Part shown: piece after piece, positions 23,397 to 34,138 of the stretch
How the letters are laid out: every line of letters begins with the position of its first letter
Position numbering within the stretch: position 1 is the stretch's first letter
From: Nymphaea colorata
Lineage: Eukaryota; Streptophyta; Magnoliopsida; Nymphaeales; Nymphaeaceae
DNA: 64,000 nucleotides
Direction of reading: 5' to 3'
NCBI RefSeq assembly: GCF_008831285.2
Contig: NC_045138.2
Span: forward strand, 9,145,205 to 9,209,204
Program-made: the position numbers and the translations under genes
Notes under the pieces: model-generated
Databases searched by the model: none
Told to the model about the DNA's origin: nothing
Seen by the model: only the letters and a program-made list of their open reading frames with translations

Positions 23397-24522
23397 TGTA
23401 ACGACCCTAAATTTTTAAGATTTTCTTTATTACACACATGCATAGATAAACTTGAAGACTTAAAGCCCTTAAAACATTCGAATTCATCACATATGCATAT
23501 GATTTAAAACAACTCAGATCTAATTATATTCAACTCTCAAGAATATAAATTTCTAGTACAATTCCATATTTATTCATTCATTCATTCATTTCAATGAGTA
23601 ATTTGATGATGAGGAGGTCGTCATGAGTTTTTTAGTGAAAGAGTTTTTATTTAAATTTGGAGAGAAACTAAATTGTGACTTTTATAAGAAAATATAACTA
23701 AAAACATGTTTTAGTAGTTTATGAAATATTAGCATAGGGAAAAGTGGCATTTCTAGCGATAAAAGATTGTTCTGAAATTTAGTCGAGTATTAACTCGTAT
23801 GACTTTGCAAAAGAAGCGTCGCAAGCCCCTCTTTCAAAGATTATTTCATAAGAAAAAAAGGTGGGACGAAACTTAATCATTTTAACAGTTTTTTCAGAAA
23901 ACTCAAAAAATTGATGGAGTGGATTTGAAAAATCATTGTGTCAAACATATAAGAGCTCCCCTTTTTAACATGCCCAACCATTTCCTCCCTCACTCTCTCT
24001 CTCCCATCTCAACCCTTCTTCCCACCATAAGTTCCCATGGCCATTCTGGTCTCCGGTGACATTCGGTGGTGTCCAGCGACTTACAGTCATCGTCTCATGG
24101 TATCACATCAACGAAGGTCGCTTCACTCATGTATATGGTGTATTTATTTGCTTATTTCTCTTTAGACTTTTCTTTTCTTGAGGGTTTGGTGGGCTAGAAA
24201 TTGTAGCAACCATCTCTAGCCACCGACGGACTTGCCAGGTGCACAACACTAGTTAGTCAAGACTATCAGAAATGCCAAGGTTGGTTATTGTGCTTTATTT
24301 TGATTTATTTGTCATTTGGCATTTTAACATATGTATATATTTTCCCAATATAGCAAGAACAGAGAACTTCTTTGTATTTTTTACCTTCTTGGAGGGATCC
24401 TTCCAAGTGAGTGCCAGCATCAAGGTGCTTGTGCCTTCCCTTGGTAATATATTATCAAGGTCATGATCAGTTTTAGTTGTGCACGTACAAAGTATCATCA
24501 TGCCAAAACATCATACAAATGA

Positions 24523-24561
<39 letters not shown>

Positions 24562-25244
24562 GTGTACAAAGGGAAAGAATATAGAACCTTGTTGTACACA
24601 AGAAAATTGTTTGGCTATCAGTCTTGTCATGATGCACTGACATAACCAACTAAGTAAAGATACATGCATATTCATAGTAGACATCACTTGTAATCTTATT
24701 TCTCATGTTGACAACGCACAATGTCATTATTATAAACTGCACACATGGGATATCCATGAAAGAATCATGCATGGTCACTGCATTAACACAGTAAAGGCAT
24801 GCACATCAATGTATATACATATACCAACATGATAAAGGCATACACATCATGCATGCAATAGTAGAAGAAATACAACAATTATTATGTATCAATGTATGCC
24901 ATTATTATAAGTTGGCTATCAAAGAAGCATCACACTTGGAAAGATATTGTGCACAAGTAGCCCTTTGACAGCTCACACCAAACAAAAGAAAGGACTCACA
25001 CACAGTGAAAAGGAGTACACACAGGGAGAAACCATGGAGAAGGAAAAAGCATGAACTCTCTCTCTCCTTAAAACGGTACAACTACCCATTTCAAGGGACT
25101 AGCTAGGCTTCTCCCCATGCTTCTCTACTTGTAGTGGAGGCTAATGTGTTGAGAAAGTGATTAATGGCCCCTTTAGCAAATGATACTTAAAAATAATGAT
25201 AATAAAAATCGAAGTTTGTCCATTTAAAACGGGCAGGGATTACA
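23397..25244. repeat. Solo LTR (1848 bp), target duplication TCTAG
   Basis: It starts TGTAACGACCCTAAATTTTT and ends GGGCAGGGATTACA, with exact 5-bp repeats TCTAG at 23392-23396 and 25245-25249. The TGTAACGACCC start is common in plant gypsy LTRs. No coding motif is inside. It splits the gag region of the old gypsy, and removing it plus one TCTAG restores colinearity. It contains an (AT)n run and CT-rich stretches; the strand is not certain. Confidence 0.88.
24522..24558. repeat. (AT)n microsatellite
   Basis: About 18 AT dinucleotides in a row lie within the solo LTR. Confidence 0.9.
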
Positions 25245-25815
25245 TCTAGGTCATATAGATAGACCAAAATCTAGGGTGGACATGGTGAGGTAGAATTGTG
25301 GATACCGCCACTAGGCAGCTGTTGACTAGAGACTTATTTGGGGTCATGGTTGCTCTAAGCTGAGACCCTCTCGAGGCTTCATTCAAACCACCCATCAGTG
25401 CATCTGACATACCCAAGTAAATCACCCCTTGCATGAAGTGCACAAGAGACTCTATCCTCTGCCTCTGGTCCCTAGATGTATGTCTCTTCTCCTTTAGGCA
25501 TGCCATCATCTGTCCAAAATCACTTAACTGACTCAACTGAGAAAGGGATGTGCACATGTCTACCGTCTCTCCTCACACCTGTCCCATGTCATCTACAAGC
25601 TGATAGATAGCATGGCATAGCTCGTGAACCTCAGAAGCAAGCCCATTGATGGTTGCATGATCAGCAAAATTGTTTGTCTCGTCATCACTATGATTGCACA
25701 ACGATGGAGCCATAATTACTATGCTATCACCATTGCTCACTCTACCATTGCAATCTGCTTTAACGTTGAGTCTGAGCTGTCAACTACAAGAAGTAGACAC
25801 TGATACGAACTAGAG
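25245..25815 (-). pseudogene. Gypsy gag N-terminal part
   Basis: A minus-strand frame runs about 25557-25246 (MCTSLSQLSQLSDFGQMMAC, then QRQRIESLVHFM), preceded in another frame by an acidic stretch up to about 25780. It sits where the gag start of the flanking gypsy belongs. A degenerate primer-binding motif (GTATCAG in reverse complement) lies near 25800. Gag assignment rests mainly on position. Confidence 0.45.
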
Positions 25816-26512
25816 CGGGCCTCACCGGATGCCCCACTCCCTACTGCTCAATCACTTGTATGCAGCCCTAAATTATACAGTCCATCCAACTGGATAGAAG
25901 CCCCAACGTAAGTACAAGTTTTATGTGGTAGTAAAGCAGTATGAAGCCCAAATGCTCTAAACAAAATCCAAAAATCAGGATGTGAAGGCCCATATGAACA
26001 CAATTACATGCGGTGCAAAATGAGATATCAATAAAAATACCATGCACACACATGCAATGCCAGACCACAACCTAAGCCTCTAGTTAGAGTAAGAGTGTTG
26101 TCGACAACCCGAACGAAGCTAATGGCCAAACCACACCTAGATAAACCCCAAGGTACAAGTTGATTCGGAAAGATGACAATAGGGTCCTCAACGCTACATA
26201 TGCACCATGCCATGATAGTGAGGGCTGCCAATGCTAGGGAGCCTATCTAGGCTCAGCAAACCACCTTGAAGATCCCCATGAGGGAGGAAGGCAATGGAAT
26301 AACTCACCAATGAGTAAGGATGTCGAGCAGCTAAGAGGAAACGGAATTAGGCCTTTGAAGGCCACTCCTGCCAAGCTCCACAATGTTGTTGCTGGGATCC
26401 ATCGGCAAGGTGTTGATGCCACCAACGCCAACTCAAAAGAGCTGAGCCACATCTAAAGAATCCTTCAGGCCAAGCTGAGGTCACTCCCACGATCTGGGCA
26501 AGAAGGTGCTAC
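25816..26512 (-). other. Probable 5' LTR side of the old gypsy (continues at 34139)
   Basis: No protein motif is seen. The sequence lies just upstream (minus strand) of the gag start and resumes beyond Copia-2 at 34139 (GAAGGTGCTACAGTGC joins TATAGAAGAAGCC). I infer LTR or flanking sequence; the LTR ends were not found. Confidence 0.35.
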
Positions 26513-26517
26513 AGTGC

Positions 26518-26820
26518 TGTTAAAATTAGCTGTCATACTTAACGTTGTACCAGAGGTCGCATATAATTCAAACAACTAATTCTTGCAACGTTCAAATTCC
26601 AGCAATACTCCTCCTTCCTAGTTAAGCGTTCTCTTCTTAAGAAAGCTTTATTAGTAAAAAGGAAATTTTTCTTGTACCATTGTAAAGAGAAGTTGTAAAA
26701 CAACGTGCTGGCTCTTTGTATATATATAACAGTGTATAATAAAAGAAATAGTTTTTACTCTCCATTTCTATTTAGTCTCTCTTTGCTTTTATGTTTTTTT
26801 CATGAAGAAGAAACTCCACA
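26518..26820 (+). repeat. Copia-2 5' LTR (303 bp)
   Basis: The LTR begins TGTTAAAATTAGC and ends AAACTCCACA. It contains TTTGTATATATATAAC, a likely TATA region, at about 26715-26731. Confidence 0.93.
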
Positions 26821-26832
26821 TGGTATCAGAGC
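26821..26832 (+). promoter_or_regulatory. Copia-2 primer-binding site
   Basis: TGGTATCAGAGC directly abuts the 5' LTR. It matches initiator tRNA-Met. Confidence 0.95.
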
Positions 26833-28782
26833 TATGAGATTAGTGGCAGAGCGTGGACATAAGGAGATCAACAATGGAAGTCAGTCTAGTGATGATGTTG
26901 ATCTCAACATCAATGGTGTCGATACATCCCAAGTGTTTTCTGACCCTTTTTATATTCATCACTCTGGTAATCCTGGAAATGCTTTGGTGTCTCAAAATTT
27001 TAATGGAGAAAATCATAGGATCTGGAGTAGAGCCATGCTGATGGCTCTCTTGGCAAAAAAGAAGATTGGTTTTATAAATGGTCAGTTATAGAACCAAATA
27101 AGGTGACCCTAACCACCATATGTGGGTTAGATGCAACAATCTTGTACTGTCTTGGATCTTGAATTCAATCACTAAGGATATTTCATCAAGCATCATTTAC
27201 TCAACTAATGCTAGAGAAGTCTGGCAAGATTTGAAGAATGCTTCATACAAAGTCATGCTCCTTGGATTTATCAAATCCAGAGTTTCATATGCTGACTATA
27301 GCTAGATACTATGTCCATTGCATCATACTATACTAAATTAAAAGCTCTTTGGGATTAGCTTAGTTCCCAATCTCTTGTTCTGGTTTGCTCATGTGGTGCC
27401 ATGAAGGCATACTCTGACCAAATCCAAAGAGAATGTGTTATGCAATCTCTTATGGGTCTAAATGACTCTTGCAATTCCATTAGAGGGCGGATCCTACTTA
27501 TTGACCCTCTCCCAAATGTAAATAAAGTCTATGCTATGGTACTACAAGAAGAAAAATAATAGGAAGCACATCTTTCTAGTACAATCAATTAAGGAACCAC
27601 AGCCATAGCTGTCAAGAAAAACAATCAAGAAAAGAAGTTCAGCCAAGAGAATAGTGCTCGATTTCAACAAAACAGAGGAGGTCGCCAAAACAGACCAGTT
27701 TGTGGTTATTGTCAAGGTGTTGGACACATCAAAGAAAAATGTTTCAAACTAATTGGGTACCCACCAGGCCACTGATTATATGAGTCTTTAAACAAACTAT
27801 CGCAGCCAACGTGAGCCAAAAACAAATCAACCCAGATTTGAAATCCATCTTTACTAATGACGCCTATAGTCAAGACAGTGGAGGACATGATACTAAAAGC
27901 ATCGCGCCAGCCTTCACCCTTGAAGAATATCATAGCCTTCTATCCTTGGTGTAGGACTAGCCAGCCAACATCAATTTTGCAGGTAATATAGCTCGTGTAG
28001 GTAAAAATTGTTCAACTAATTTACATTCTCTTACTTGGATTGTCAATTTGGGAGCTAGTCGACATATGCAATGATGTATATGCACTTCAGAAATTAAAAA
28101 TGTGCAATGTACCCCTGACATTACCAAATGGGAGAACTCTCTTAGTACATCAGATGGGTAAAATATCTATGTCTTCCTTTGAAATAGACAATGTGTTATG
28201 TATACCATCATTCAAAGTCAATTTGCTATATGTTAGTGAACTTACTAAAAAATTAAAGTGTTCTATAATTTTTTTTTTATCATTGTGTTATCCAAGACCT
28301 GGCATCGAAGTTGACAATTGGTCGGGGTGAGGTGAAAGGTGGTTTGTATGTTCTTCAACAAGAACCAACGTGTCCTCACACCTATTTTACCCTTTCTTTG
28401 CGTGAACTTTTGCATAAGAGATTAGGTCATCTCTCATGTTCTCGTTTAAAATTAGTGAACAAAAATTTAGGTTTAAGCCTTTATTTGAATAATGATCATG
28501 TGTGTGATGTTTGCCATCGTGCAAAACATACACGACTTAAGTTTGATTTGAGTGACATCTCTACTTCTTGCCCTTTTGATTTGATTCATTGTGATATTTG
28601 GGGCCCTTACACCCAATGTACTATTTCTGGTACCTATTATTTTCGTAGTATCATAGATTATTTTTCACGTGCCACATGGATTTTCTTAATGAAGCATAAG
28701 TATGAAGCGCTCCATGTTATCAAAAATTTTTTTGCCGTAATCAAAACTCAATTTAGTTGTCAAATTAAGTCCTTATGATTGA

Positions 28783-29092
28783 ATAATGGGACCGAGTTTT
28801 TCTCACTTGAAATGAAAGAATTTTTACAAAAACAAGGGACTACTCATCGACACAGTTGTGTTACTACACCACAACAAAACGGTGTAGTAGAACGAAAGCA
28901 TAGACATCTCCTCGAGGTTGCTAGCCACTTTGATCGGATAATGGGACCGAGTTTTTCTCACTTGAAATGAAAGAATTTTTACAAAAACAAGGGACTACTC
29001 ATCAACACAATTGTATTACTACACCACAGCAAAACAGTGTAGTAGAACAAAAGCATAGACATCTCCTCAAGGTTGCTAGCCACTTTGGTTTG
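28783..29092 (+). repeat. 155-bp tandem duplication inside the integrase core
   Basis: ATAATGGGACCGAG begins at 28783 and again at 28938, each followed by the same integrase segment through CTAGCCACTTTG. Of the seven or so differences, six are G in copy 1 and A in copy 2, four of them at CG sites. The duplication repeats the catalytic Glu region, so it breaks the protein. Confidence 0.92.
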
Positions 29093-30499
29093 AATCAAAC
29101 CTTCTTATATGTTTTTGGGAAGAATGCATTTTAACTGCCACTTATTTGATAAATCGTATCCCTTCTTCAAAACTCGACAAAAAAACTCCCTTTGAAAGAT
29201 TATTTAAAAAAAAACCCAATATTAAACACTTAAAAATTTTTGGTTCGCTGTGCTACACCACTAACACAAATCACAAAAAGGATAAATTTGAGTCTAGAGC
29301 ATTCAAATGCATATTTATTGGATATCCCGAGGGACAAAAAGCATGCAATTTGTATGACATGAAAACTCGCAAGGTGTTTTCTAGCCATGACTTTATATTT
29401 TATGTGCATATTTTTCCTTTCCAAAATAAAAAAGATGATAAAAATGATGTTGTTTTACCCATTCCTTACAACCAAGATGAAGTTAACTACCAAGAGGTAA
29501 CCAATGGAACATTTTCTAGCACACCACTAGATCTAGAACCAACCTACTTAGAGACCGAAAAGCCTTTGAATCTTGATCTTGAACACCAAGAAGAATCCAT
29601 AGATACCAACGAGCTGAACCCCTCTTGATTCAGACCCAAATCAGACTTTGGGACCCATTAGGAGATCCACACGAGTCCAAAAGCCCATAACTTGGTTGAA
29701 GGAGTACTGGTGTACCCTTCTTGCCTCACCTTCAACCAACGACACTCCCATGTCAGGCTGCAAATAAGGAAGAAGGTGTGCATTAAACAAATTTATCTCA
29801 TTTCATTGCTTTTCTAATAAACATTTTACATTTCTTACCTCTCTTATGTCTAAATTTGAGCCCCAAAACTATGAAGAAGTTGTCCGGTACAAGAAATGGT
29901 GAGATTCCATGGATTGTCAAATTCATGCACTTCAAGAGAATAAGACTTGGACCATTACGATGCTTGTAGAAGGAGTGAAACCAATTGGGAGTAAATGGAT
30001 CTACAAGATCAAAGTGAGATTGGATAGATCTATTGAATGATATAAAGCTCATTTGGTAGCTAAAGGATATTCTCAACAAGAGGGGTTGGACTATAATGAA
30101 ACGTTTGCACCAGTTGCAAAGATAGTAACACAAAGATAGTAACAGTACGTGCTTTTTTTGCTATTGCAGCTAATCAAAATTGGGTCATGCGCCAAATGGA
30201 TGTTGAGTCTTACTTGAAGAAGTATGCATGCAAGTACCACAAGGATATAAATTACAAATCTCTTTATGGTTTAAAACAATCCCCAAGGAATCGGTTTTAC
30301 AAGCTTTCAACTTCTTTTGTAAGGCGTTTGTTACGCCGGAAAAAGACTATTCACTGAGAAAAAAATTTTAAAAATTCAAAATTTTCCAACTTAACAAACG
30401 CAGAAAATTATTTTCGACCGTTGAGGTCGATTGTGGAAATTTTTTTCCCAAAAAAAATTTCCAGCTAGAGAGACGGAAATATTTTTCCGGAAATTTTTA

Positions 30500-31251
30500 A
30501 GCGACTATTCGGGCACGGTCGCGCGTATCGCCTCTTCCCTCAGTCGCCTGTCGCAGCCGCAGCCCTCTTCGTCCTAACGCAACGCAGACTCTGCGTCCTC
30601 ACGTGCCGTGAAGCAGGAGGTTCATTTCTCCTGTGGCTTCTCTTCCACTCTCGGTGTGTCGGGCCATCTATCGCCGGCCGTCGGTGAAAGGTACATCCAT
30701 TTCTCTCCTGTTTTATCTCTTTTCGGTTGTTCTCTCTTTTTTTCTCGCTCTCCCTCTTTCAATCTCGCTTCCTCTGGCGTCCTTTTCTCCATTCCGCCCA
30801 TGACCCTGCGCACCCACCTTTTAATCACAGCCCATTCGATCGTCTTCCTCTTGCAGGGTTGCAGAAATCACGTCCCCTCATCAGTGTGCTCACCGCCAGC
30901 ACTTTAGCAGCATTCATCTTCTGCCAAGTTTGAGCCAGTCGACTGAAGCTAGATGACCCTCTTGCTTCCTGTGTGTTCCTGTTTCAGGTCATATTTCTCT
31001 CCTGCTTTCTCTCTGTTTTTCTCTTGTTTTTTCCTACCCCTTCCTTTCCCACCGGGTGCAGCCTCTCTTCCTCCCTCTCTCTCACACAGTTTTCGCCCAC
31101 CATCGCCGTCGCTTCTTCGCACAGGTACGCCTCTCTCTCTCGGCGATGCGCCTCTCGATGCGTCTGTGTGTATTTTTTCTTTTTTAAATTCATCTTTCTT
31201 CGCTGTTGCCGTGTGACTCTCTCCTCAGCAGCCACCGAAAGCCACCGGCGA
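30500..31251 (+). pseudogene. Captured 5'-UTR-like exons and introns
   Basis: GC-richer, CT-rich sequence contains apparent splice pairs: GTGAAAG|GTACATCC (about 30690) with TTCCTCTTGCAG|GGTTGCAG (about 30857), and TTCGCACAG|GTACGCC (about 31122) with CTCCTCAG|CAGCC (about 31228). It precedes a short coding exon. The pattern suggests a spliced host 5' leader taken up by the transposon; the donor gene is not identified. Confidence 0.45.
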
Positions 31252-31284
31252 ATGGGTTTGTTGGATGAATTGGAAATCTTGGAG
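31252..31284 (+). pseudogene. Short captured coding exon (MGLLDELEILE)
   Basis: An ATG after the CCACCGGCGA context encodes MGLLDELEILE and ends at GAG|GTAACT, a good donor site. The donor gene is not recognised. It could belong to the same source gene as the leader before it or be an upstream reading frame. Confidence 0.35.
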
Positions 31285-32016
31285 GTAACTTTGTTTCAAG
31301 ATTTTCAGTCTACGTTTTTCTTTCTTTAATCATGGGTAAGAGAGTTAAGAGGGAAACCTTGGCAAACAAATTCTTCTACTCAAGAAATGACATGTTTTAT
31401 TTGTGGAATTTCTCAGTGGTAAAGTATGATAAAAAGAGGAACTGTTAACAATTGCAGAAAGAAATTAAAATCTGAAAAGAGAAATTTCATCCATTTCAAG
31501 TTTAATTTGAAAGGAAGCTTTATTTTCCAGGTGACTTCAGTCCTTTGGGTTCAATTCCCATTTTTTGCTTGGTGGCTTGAAATATGTGGTTTCTCGTGAA
31601 TACACTTGGCCGAGAATCTCAGTTTTTACCAGGTTGTTGATTGGTTTAGCCATGATATTCCTGGTCGTGTTGCCTGGATTTTTTTTGTCCATTTCTCATT
31701 CCTCTATTCAAGTGCCTGAGTTCTTTCTTGTGGTTGTTTTCTGATGACCATATGATAGTCATTAGTCATTCATCTTGTAATGCACCATATGGTAAATACA
31801 AGTAAAATCCAATATGTTTCAGTTTTTATTTTCCACAGTTAGTTTCATCCAATACGAATCATTATGCATAACCATGAATTAAGAGTCAAGGATCGTTTCT
31901 TGATAGTTCACCAGTGGCACCGCCAAATTCATGTCCATAGTACATGATTGCCATAGGTGAGAGGGAGAGAGAATGAAAGGATTTCACTTCATTTTATTGT
32001 GAAGAAAATACAGTTC

Positions 32017-32021
<5 letters not shown>

Positions 32022-32091
<70 letters not shown>
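32022..32091. repeat. (TG)n(GA)n compound microsatellite
   Basis: TG repeats with one TTTG interruption are followed by about nine GA units. It lies within the TIR transposon and is followed by T-rich sequence to about 32460. Confidence 0.95.
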
Positions 32092-32789
32092 CCTTCTGTT
32101 TTTTCTTCTTCCATAGGTCATCTATTCATCTTTGTCAGCATCAGCAACTTGTTTTTTTTTCTTCTGTTTCTTCTTTTTTCCACCAATCCCTTTTATTTTC
32201 TACTTCTCTTGCCCCCAAAAAATTCCTTATCTGCTCTTCTTTTACTATTCCGTTTATTTCATCTTTATGTATCCATTTTTTTCCGTTGCTGTTTTTCTGT
32301 CATCGTTTTGAGACTTTTTTTCCTGTGTAAATTAGTGTTTATTGCTTTTTCCCTCTCTGCTTTTATTGTATTTTTTCTTTTTGTCTTTATTTATTTCCTT
32401 TTTGTTCACTTCTGTTTATCTGTCATCATTTCGAACTTCATTTTTTCCATGTAAATTAGTGTTTATTGTATTTTTGTTCTGATATGTGTTCTTTCTAGTT
32501 TGCAGATTTCTTGCATGTGTACTGACACTCTTATTCATGATTTTGTTATTAACTATGAATTTTGACATAATAAATGTTGGCTGGCTATATATTTTGATTA
32601 AGAATATATTTTTTACTATGATTTTGACAATTTGTTAAGGACACGTTTTGCTATTTTTTTGGGTTGTCTAAGCAACTGCCTAGATCATGCCAAGGCTTTT
32701 CAGTTTTGACAATATGGACTTTGGTTTATTGGATCAAAGGTTTAAAATGTGGTCCTTTTACGTGTAAGGAAGGAGCAATTGAGCGGGAG

Positions 32790-32832
32790 ATGGATTCACA
32801 GCAGCCTGAACCAGTGAGCTACATCTGTGGAG
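32790..32832 (+). pseudogene. Captured first coding exon of RNA polymerase subunit 12 (NRPB12-like)
   Basis: ATG at 32790 begins MDSQQPEPVSYICG, then one base and a GTAAAC donor at 32833. Plant NRPB12 (RPB12/RPABC4, the small zinc-ribbon subunit shared by nuclear RNA polymerases) starts almost identically, with MDPxxPEPxxYxCGD, and the phase here fits a following Asp codon. The remaining zinc-ribbon (about 35 residues) is absent: the sequence passes into the transposon's right subterminal region within about 50 bp. I infer a captured first exon with upstream intron and leader. It cannot give a functional subunit, but could be transcribed. Confidence 0.7.
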
Positions 32833-33820
32833 GTAAACTCCGGCAAAATCCTCTTGAACTGAGAATTTTCTATATACTTGTTATTGGTATTTTTCCCATT
32901 TCATTTTCCCATACCATCAAACTCAGAAATATAGAATTGGAAATATATTTCTGAGTCATCACACACACACCAAAATTGGAATTGGAAAAAAAATTTCCAT
33001 TCTATTTTTCCATTTCCTATATTTCCAGAAATATATTTCCAGGCCATCAAACGGCCCCTTGAGGAATATGGGTTCATACAATCCAAAACTGAGCATACTC
33101 TATCCACTTTTAGACGTAGTAAAATTTTTATTGTGGGTAATGTAGAAGAAGCAACTGTCAGTTTCAAAGCCTTTTTATGCAAAAAAAAAAATCATATGAA
33201 AGATTTAGGCAAACCCAAATATTTTTAGGAATTGAAATTACTCGCAACAACCACGACTATCACATTTACAAGCAGCATTTTGTGTCACTCGCTACCATAA
33301 AAAACATCCTGGTCAAGGCATTATCATGAGCAAAGAAAATAATATGTAGTGAAGTGCTTTTTGTGATTCAGATTGGGCTGCGTGTCAACAAACATGATGT
33401 TCTATCATTGGTTATTGCATTTTTCTTAGATCGGTGCCTATATCATGGGAGACAAAGAAACAAAACACAGTATCCTGATCATCCGCAGAAGCAGAATATA
33501 GATCCATGGTAAACATAGTATGCAAGATAACATGGTTAAGATATCTATTACTTGACTTGGATTTCAGTCAAATATCACAAGAAACAGTATACTGTGACAA
33601 CCAAGCTGCATTACAGCAAATCCAATGTTTCAGGAACGGACAAAACATATCGAAATTGACTATCATGTTGTATGAGAGAAATTGCTTCAAGGGGTAATAC
33701 GAACATGTTATATTTAAAGCAAAGATCAAATAGCCAATTTATTGACTAAGGCACTTGGAAAATAAGGTTTTAATAATCTATTATGAAAATTGGGTGTCAC
33801 AAATCTTCACACATCAGTTT

Positions 33821-33829
33821 GAGGGGGAG
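33821..33829 (+). promoter_or_regulatory. Copia-2 polypurine tract
   Basis: GAGGGGGAG directly precedes the 3' LTR. Confidence 0.9.
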
Positions 33830-34133
33830 TGTATAAATTAGCTGTCGTACTTAATGTTGTACCAGAGGTTGCATATACTTCAAACGACTAATTCTTGCAA
33901 CGTTTAAATTCCAGTGATACTCCTCCTTCCTAGTTTAAGTGTTCTCTTCTAAAGAAAGCTTTATTAGTAAAAAGGAAATTTTTCTTGCACCATTGAAAAG
34001 AGACGTTGTAAAACAACGTGCTGGATCTTTGTATATATACCAAAGTATATAATAAAATAAATAGTTTTTACTTGCCATTTCTGTTTAGCCTCTCTTCGTT
34101 TTTATGCTTTTTTCATGAAGAAGAAATTCCACA
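33830..34133 (+). repeat. Copia-2 3' LTR (304 bp)
   Basis: The LTR begins TGTATAAATTAGC and ends AAATTCCACA, followed by the target duplication AGTGC. Confidence 0.93.
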
Positions 34134-34138
34134 AGTGC

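Larger units (their letters stand above)
6050..26512 (-). mobile_element. Old chromodomain-type Ty3/gypsy element, broken by nested insertions
   Basis: Pieces of one minus-strand gypsy polyprotein lie in order from right to left: gag start (25815-25245), gag, protease, reverse transcriptase and RNase H (23396-20590), then integrase and a chromodomain-like tail (10765-9358). They are separated by a solo LTR at 23397, a non-autonomous LTR element at 10766-20562, and another solo LTR at 6259-8750 in the 3' part. Removing each insertion plus one target duplication brings adjacent domains together. A second copy of the family's 3' part lies at about 36750-37297. The outer LTR ends were not found. 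A degenerate primer-binding site (GTATCAG on the minus strand) may lie at about 25800. Confidence 0.7.
30320..33058. mobile_element. TIR DNA transposon carrying captured exons (Pack-type)
   Basis: This 2739-bp segment interrupts the Copia-2 reverse transcriptase. Its ends are imperfect inverted repeats: left TAAGGCGTTTGTTACGCC, right (reverse complement) GGGGCCGTTTGATGGCC. It is flanked by TTG at 30317-30319 and 33059-33061; keeping one TTG puts the Copia frame back in register (KLSTSF joins EEYGF). The subterminal parts are rich in GGAAATTTTT-like motifs on both sides. No transposase is visible. The interior holds exon-intron-like host sequence (see the exon entries). A 3-bp duplication fits PIF/Harbinger or CACTA types, but the superfamily is not settled. 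Confidence 0.8.
26834..33829 (+). pseudogene. Copia-2 gag-pol pseudogene
   Basis: In order: gag from Met at 26834 (FNGENHRIWSRAML); zinc knuckle near 27700 (CGYCQGVGHIKEKC); protease remnant near 28040 (WIVNLGASRHM, where the family has D and S for N and L); pre-integrase zinc region (HKRLGH, CDVCHRAKH, about 28410-28530); integrase core (CDIWGPY near 28590, NNGTEFF near 28783, GVVERKHRHLLEVA near 28885); reverse transcriptase ([40 protein letters not shown]) interrupted at 30319 and resuming at 33062 (YGFIQSKTEHTL); RNase H (DSDWAA, SSAEAEYRSM, YCDNQAAL). The segment carrying the YVDD box appears deleted, and many stops are present. It is not functional. Confidence 0.88.
26518..34133 (+). 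mobile_element. Copia-2: old Ty1/copia element, split by a TIR transposon
   Basis: It is bounded by the exact 5-bp target duplication AGTGC at 26513-26517 and 34134-34138. LTRs are 26518-26820 and 33830-34133, about 9-10 percent different by hand count, so it is far older than Copia-1. The primer-binding site TGGTATCAGAGC starts at 26821 and the polypurine tract GAGGGGGAG lies at 33821-33829. The internal region has decayed gag-pol, a 155-bp duplication in integrase and a 2739-bp DNA-transposon insertion in reverse transcriptase. Confidence 0.95.

Noticed and set aside
30320-33058. Intron of the Copia-2 polyprotein
   Set aside because: The segment starts TAAGG and ends GGCCCC rather than GT...AG, has inverted ends, and carries unrelated exon-like sequence.
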